Of a stretch of 64,000 nucleotides of DNA, positions 60,847 to 64,000 are shown one piece after another; the stretch's first letter is position 1, and the number at the start of each line of letters is the position of its first letter. The stretch covers positions 682,001 through 746,000 of the forward strand of contig CAJNOI010000005.1 of assembly GCA_905250115.1 (NCBI GenBank), given 5' to 3'. A program made the position numbers and the translations under genes. Source of the DNA: Adineta steineri (lineage: Eukaryota > Rotifera > Eurotatoria > Adinetida > Adinetidae). The notes below the pieces were generated by a model. It saw only the letters and a list, made by a program, of their open reading frames with translations, was not told where the DNA came from and did not search any database.

Positions 60847-62721
60847 ATGGCAATGACAAACAAAACACAATGTTTTATATGTAATAAGAAAAAAATAACT
60901 TATCCTTGTAAAGGATGCTCAAAGGAATTTTGTTTAATGGATTTAACAGAACATCGTCAAATACTAAATAATGAATTACATCAAATTATTAATGATTATG
61001 ATGAATTTAAAGAAAACATTTATGAACAAAAACCGAATCCACATGATCTTTCCTTATTAGATCAAATTTATCAATGGGAAATAGATTCAATTGAAAAAAT
61101 TCAACACAAAGCACAAGAGTGCAGAGAAATTGTTATTAAATTATCTCCAAAATTTATTAATGATATTGAAAAGAAATTTAAAGATTTAAATGAACAAATA
61201 AAACAAATTCGTGAAGAAAATGACTTTAATGAAATTAATTTAGAGTATTTAAGAAATGAATTAACAAAAATTACAGTAGAATTAAATAATTCATCAAAAA
61301 TTTCTATTGAACACGGCGCACAATCATTTATTAATGATATTTCAATTATTACATCAAAAAGTAAGTTTTTAAAAAAATAATTTCTAAAAGAAACATACTA
61401 ATTTTCGATGAAATTATATTGAAAAACTGTAATACAATGAAATATAATGATGAAGAACAGAAAATTCAATTTATTTGTATGCAAAAGAAAAGAATGATAG
61501 GATATGAAATAATATTAAATTAAAAAATTTATTTTTCTTCACTGTTTCAAAATAGATTTAATTGATAGAAAACAAAACTGAACTACAAATTCTTATTTAA
61601 CAAATAAATCAACAAAATCTTTTCTCTTTTTCTTTTCTTTTCAAATTAAAAATTTACAAATTTGTTTCTCAAATAAACTATCTTTTAATAAAAATATCCT
61701 TCCTTTTCAAAATTTCTTTTCGCAAAACAATAAACTTCAAATTCTTTTTTCTTTGATCAAAACAACTTTTCTTTTCTTTTACTTCTTTTCGTCAAAATCT
61801 TTTCTTTTCATTTTTTTTCCAGAATCAAAATGGGACAAATGGGAACAAAATGCCATCACTGTGGCTGCTGAAAATGGAGTAGGACAACAATTAAATCAAC
61901 TTAATCAGCCTGTCGGATTCTTTATCGACAAAAACAAAACTATCTTCATTGCTGATTATAATAATCATCGTATTGTTGAATGGAAATGTAATGCAAAACA
62001 AGGACAAATCATTGCAGGTGGAAATGGACAAGGAAATCGAATGGATCAATTGTATTATCCAACAGATGTGATTGTTCACCAACAAACTCATTCGATCATC
62101 ATTGCTGATCAAGGGAACAGACGAGTGATTCAATGGTTCAATCAAAATCAGCAGATACTCATTAACAATATTGACTGTTCTCGTTTGGCAACGGATAAAC
62201 ATGGATTTCTTTATGTTTCTGATCATCAGAAGAATGAAGTAAAACGATGGAAAATGGGTGAATATAACAATGAAGGAATTGTAGTAGCAGGTGGAAATGG
62301 AAACGGGAATAACCTCAATCAACTCAATTCTTCAGGTTTTATTTTTATTGATGAAGATCAGTCTGTTTATGTATCGGATAGAGACAATCATCGTGTAATG
62401 AAATGGAGAAAAGATGCAAATGAAGGGAGAATTGTAGCTGGAGGAAATGGTAGAGGAGAAAGTCTCAATCAATTGTCTTATCCTCGAGGAGTAATAGTTG
62501 ATGAATTGGATCAAATCTATGTAGCAGATAGTGGGAATGATCGAATAATGCGTTGGTGTGAAGGAAAAGAAGAAGGTGAAATTGTTGTTGGTGGTACTAA
62601 AAAAGGAAATCGATCAAATCAATTGAATACTCCCCTGGGTATATCTTTTGATGATGAAAGAAATCTTTATGTTGCTGATTGTTTAAATCATCGAATACAA
62701 AAATTTGAAATAATTTTGTGA
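60847..62721 (+). CDS. B-box-like/coiled-coil/NHL protein (intact)
   Basis: Exons 60847-61360 and 61823-62721, intron 462 bp, phase 1; 470 residues. Zinc site complete: CFIC, CKGC, EFC and His in MDLTEHRQ. Coiled coil about 40-168 (IEKKFKDLNEQIKQIREEND). Six NHL blades from SKWDKWEQNAITVAAENG; variable sites blade 1 QL-NQ-P/AD-YN-N, blade 2 QL-YY-P/AD-QG-N, blade 6 QL-NT-P/AD-CL-N. Blade 6 has VVGGTKKGN instead of VVGGNGxGN. Cytoplasmic TRIM-NHL-like adaptor without RING. Confidence 0.85.
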
Positions 62722-64000
62722 ATGGAGTTTTGATTTTAAAGAAAAGAATTTTTTATTAAATAAATAATCGAGAAATAAAAGAAAAAATAAAGTTTTGTTT
62801 ATTGAAAATCAATGAAAAAAATCGATTAAAATTTGAAGAAAAAGACATATTTTGACAAAAGAACGAGGTAAGATGTTTTTGTTTTTTTTCATGAAAATTA
62901 AACTTAATTTTATAATTTTGATTAAGGAATTTGAATAAATAAATGTTAAATTATTCATGTTCTGTTAACTTTTGTTGAATTTGATAGAAGGAAAAAAAAC
63001 AAAATAAAAGATTTTTTTGATTTGAATTGAATTCAAATAAAAGATTTTTTTGATTTGAATTGAATTCAAATAAAAATTATTTGAAAAGAAGGTTTTCTGT
63101 TTAATTAAATACTATATAAGTATTTTTGTTATTCCGATTGAATAAAAATTGAAAAGAGAAAAGATTGTTTTTGAACAAAACAAATTTAGAAACGATTTTT
63201 CTTTAATAAATTAATAAAAATTGAATTGAAGAATAGTTTGTCAAAATGAACACAATGGAAAAAATTTGATTTGAAATCTCAAAATAGATCAATGAACATT
63301 TTCATTTAAATGAAAACAAAAAAATAATCTCGAAAGAAAAATGACTTAAGAGTATGAATATTGTTTTCACTCATAGTGACATTTGAAAGTCGAATTTCTT
63401 TTAGGAAAACAATCATTGGACTAATTAACGAAATGATCGAATGAGTAACAAAAAATGTTTATAATTATTTGAAGTTGATAGTCACTTAACCAAATACTTA
63501 AGGTACATGATGAAATAAATTGTAAAATGCATTTTTAAATATTTTCAAATTAGTCTGTCAAGAATATATACGGCTACGAGAAATTGTTTGTCCTGATGAT
63601 ACAAATAAAAAATGAACTATGATTTTCATATAAATAGACATATTATATATTTATATTAATTAGGGAAATTTTTCAATATTTAAAATTTATTTAATTTATT
63701 TTATAATAATTTAATAAATAAATGTAATCATATGTATTCAACTTAAATAATAATATCTTTAAGATAATCAATCGATATTGTTTTATTTGTAGTTTTAATT
63801 AAAAAACGAATATACGTATGTAGAATATAGAAGACTCATTACAAGAAAGAATATTAACACGTATACATTATTTAAGAAAGGAAAAAACTAATAAAGATTT
63901 GTCTTTACTTTCAACAGAATGAATTGAATGTTTAATAGAAAATTATGTCTATGATAGAAAGCTTGTTATTAAATCTCTTTAATTTCTCTCGAGATTCTTC
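62722..64000. other. 3' flank and right end of window, with a 33-bp tandem duplication
   Basis: Resembles the 3' flanks of the other NHL genes. A 33-bp unit beginning aaataaaagattttttt is repeated perfectly at 63002-63034 and 63035-63067. Otherwise AT-rich until the coding remnant near 63838. Confidence 0.5.
63838..63981 (+). pseudogene. coding remnant at the right edge, unknown family
   Basis: Reads as about 47 codons (LQERILTRIHYLRKEK, NKDLSLLSTE, stop, IECLIENYVYDRKLVIKSL) with one internal TGA where a sense codon would be expected, then TAA. The composition is protein-like and the regular helical pattern suggests a degraded exon. No family recognised and it may continue outside the window. 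Confidence 0.3.

Overview
The window reads as nuclear DNA of a small-genome metazoan, most likely a bdelloid rotifer (Adineta/Rotaria type). The DNA is AT-rich, with many short (about 45-60 bp) GT-AG introns. It holds metazoan-only or eukaryotic families (Shisa-like, G-protein beta, SENP protease, rhodopsin-like GPCRs) beside features common in bdelloids: lineage-expanded NHL proteins, arginine ADP-ribosyltransferases, a phage-type tail-collar domain and fold-back elements. The species is inferred, not shown.

Layout. Positions 1-15206 and 48104-64000 form one kind of neighbourhood, a + strand cluster of eight NHL beta-propeller genes. They start near 1855, 9697, 12465, 48565, 52206, 55474, 58158 and 60847. 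Two ADP-ribosyltransferase genes (4741, 6531), a relict NHL-family first exon split by a 139-bp fold-back element, and many short telomere-like hairpins lie among them. Every NHL gene carries the six-blade propeller on one roughly 890-900 nt 3' exon, entered through a phase-1 intron. The upstream part differs: B-box-like zinc finger plus coiled coil (five genes), a transmembrane anchor (one), a death-effector-like domain plus transmembrane segment plus coiled coil (one), or a Cys-rich, probably secreted module (one, now broken).

Positions 15307-48003, between two runs of exactly 100 N, are different: conserved single genes on both strands. In order they are a SENP6/7-like SUMO protease, a RING-H2 protein, a Shisa-like membrane protein, a GPCR, a two-TM Cys-rich membrane protein (minus), a membrane-anchored LamG-like protein, a mariner relic, a tail-collar protein, a second GPCR, proline dehydrogenase (minus), a ZNF622/Rei1-like ribosome biogenesis factor (minus) and a G-protein beta subunit. 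The sequence left of the first gap and right of the second gap are consecutive parts of a copy of the 5' flank of the NHL gene at 12465. The 32.7-kb block may therefore be a scaffolding insertion rather than a true neighbour.

Main biological point. Across the eight NHL genes the propeller framework is almost fixed, while the same two or three residues per blade (between QL and P, and between D and N) differ almost freely. Together with exchangeable N-terminal modules this suggests a family of diversified recognition receptors or adaptors with one ligand-facing scaffold and several outputs. That role is inference.
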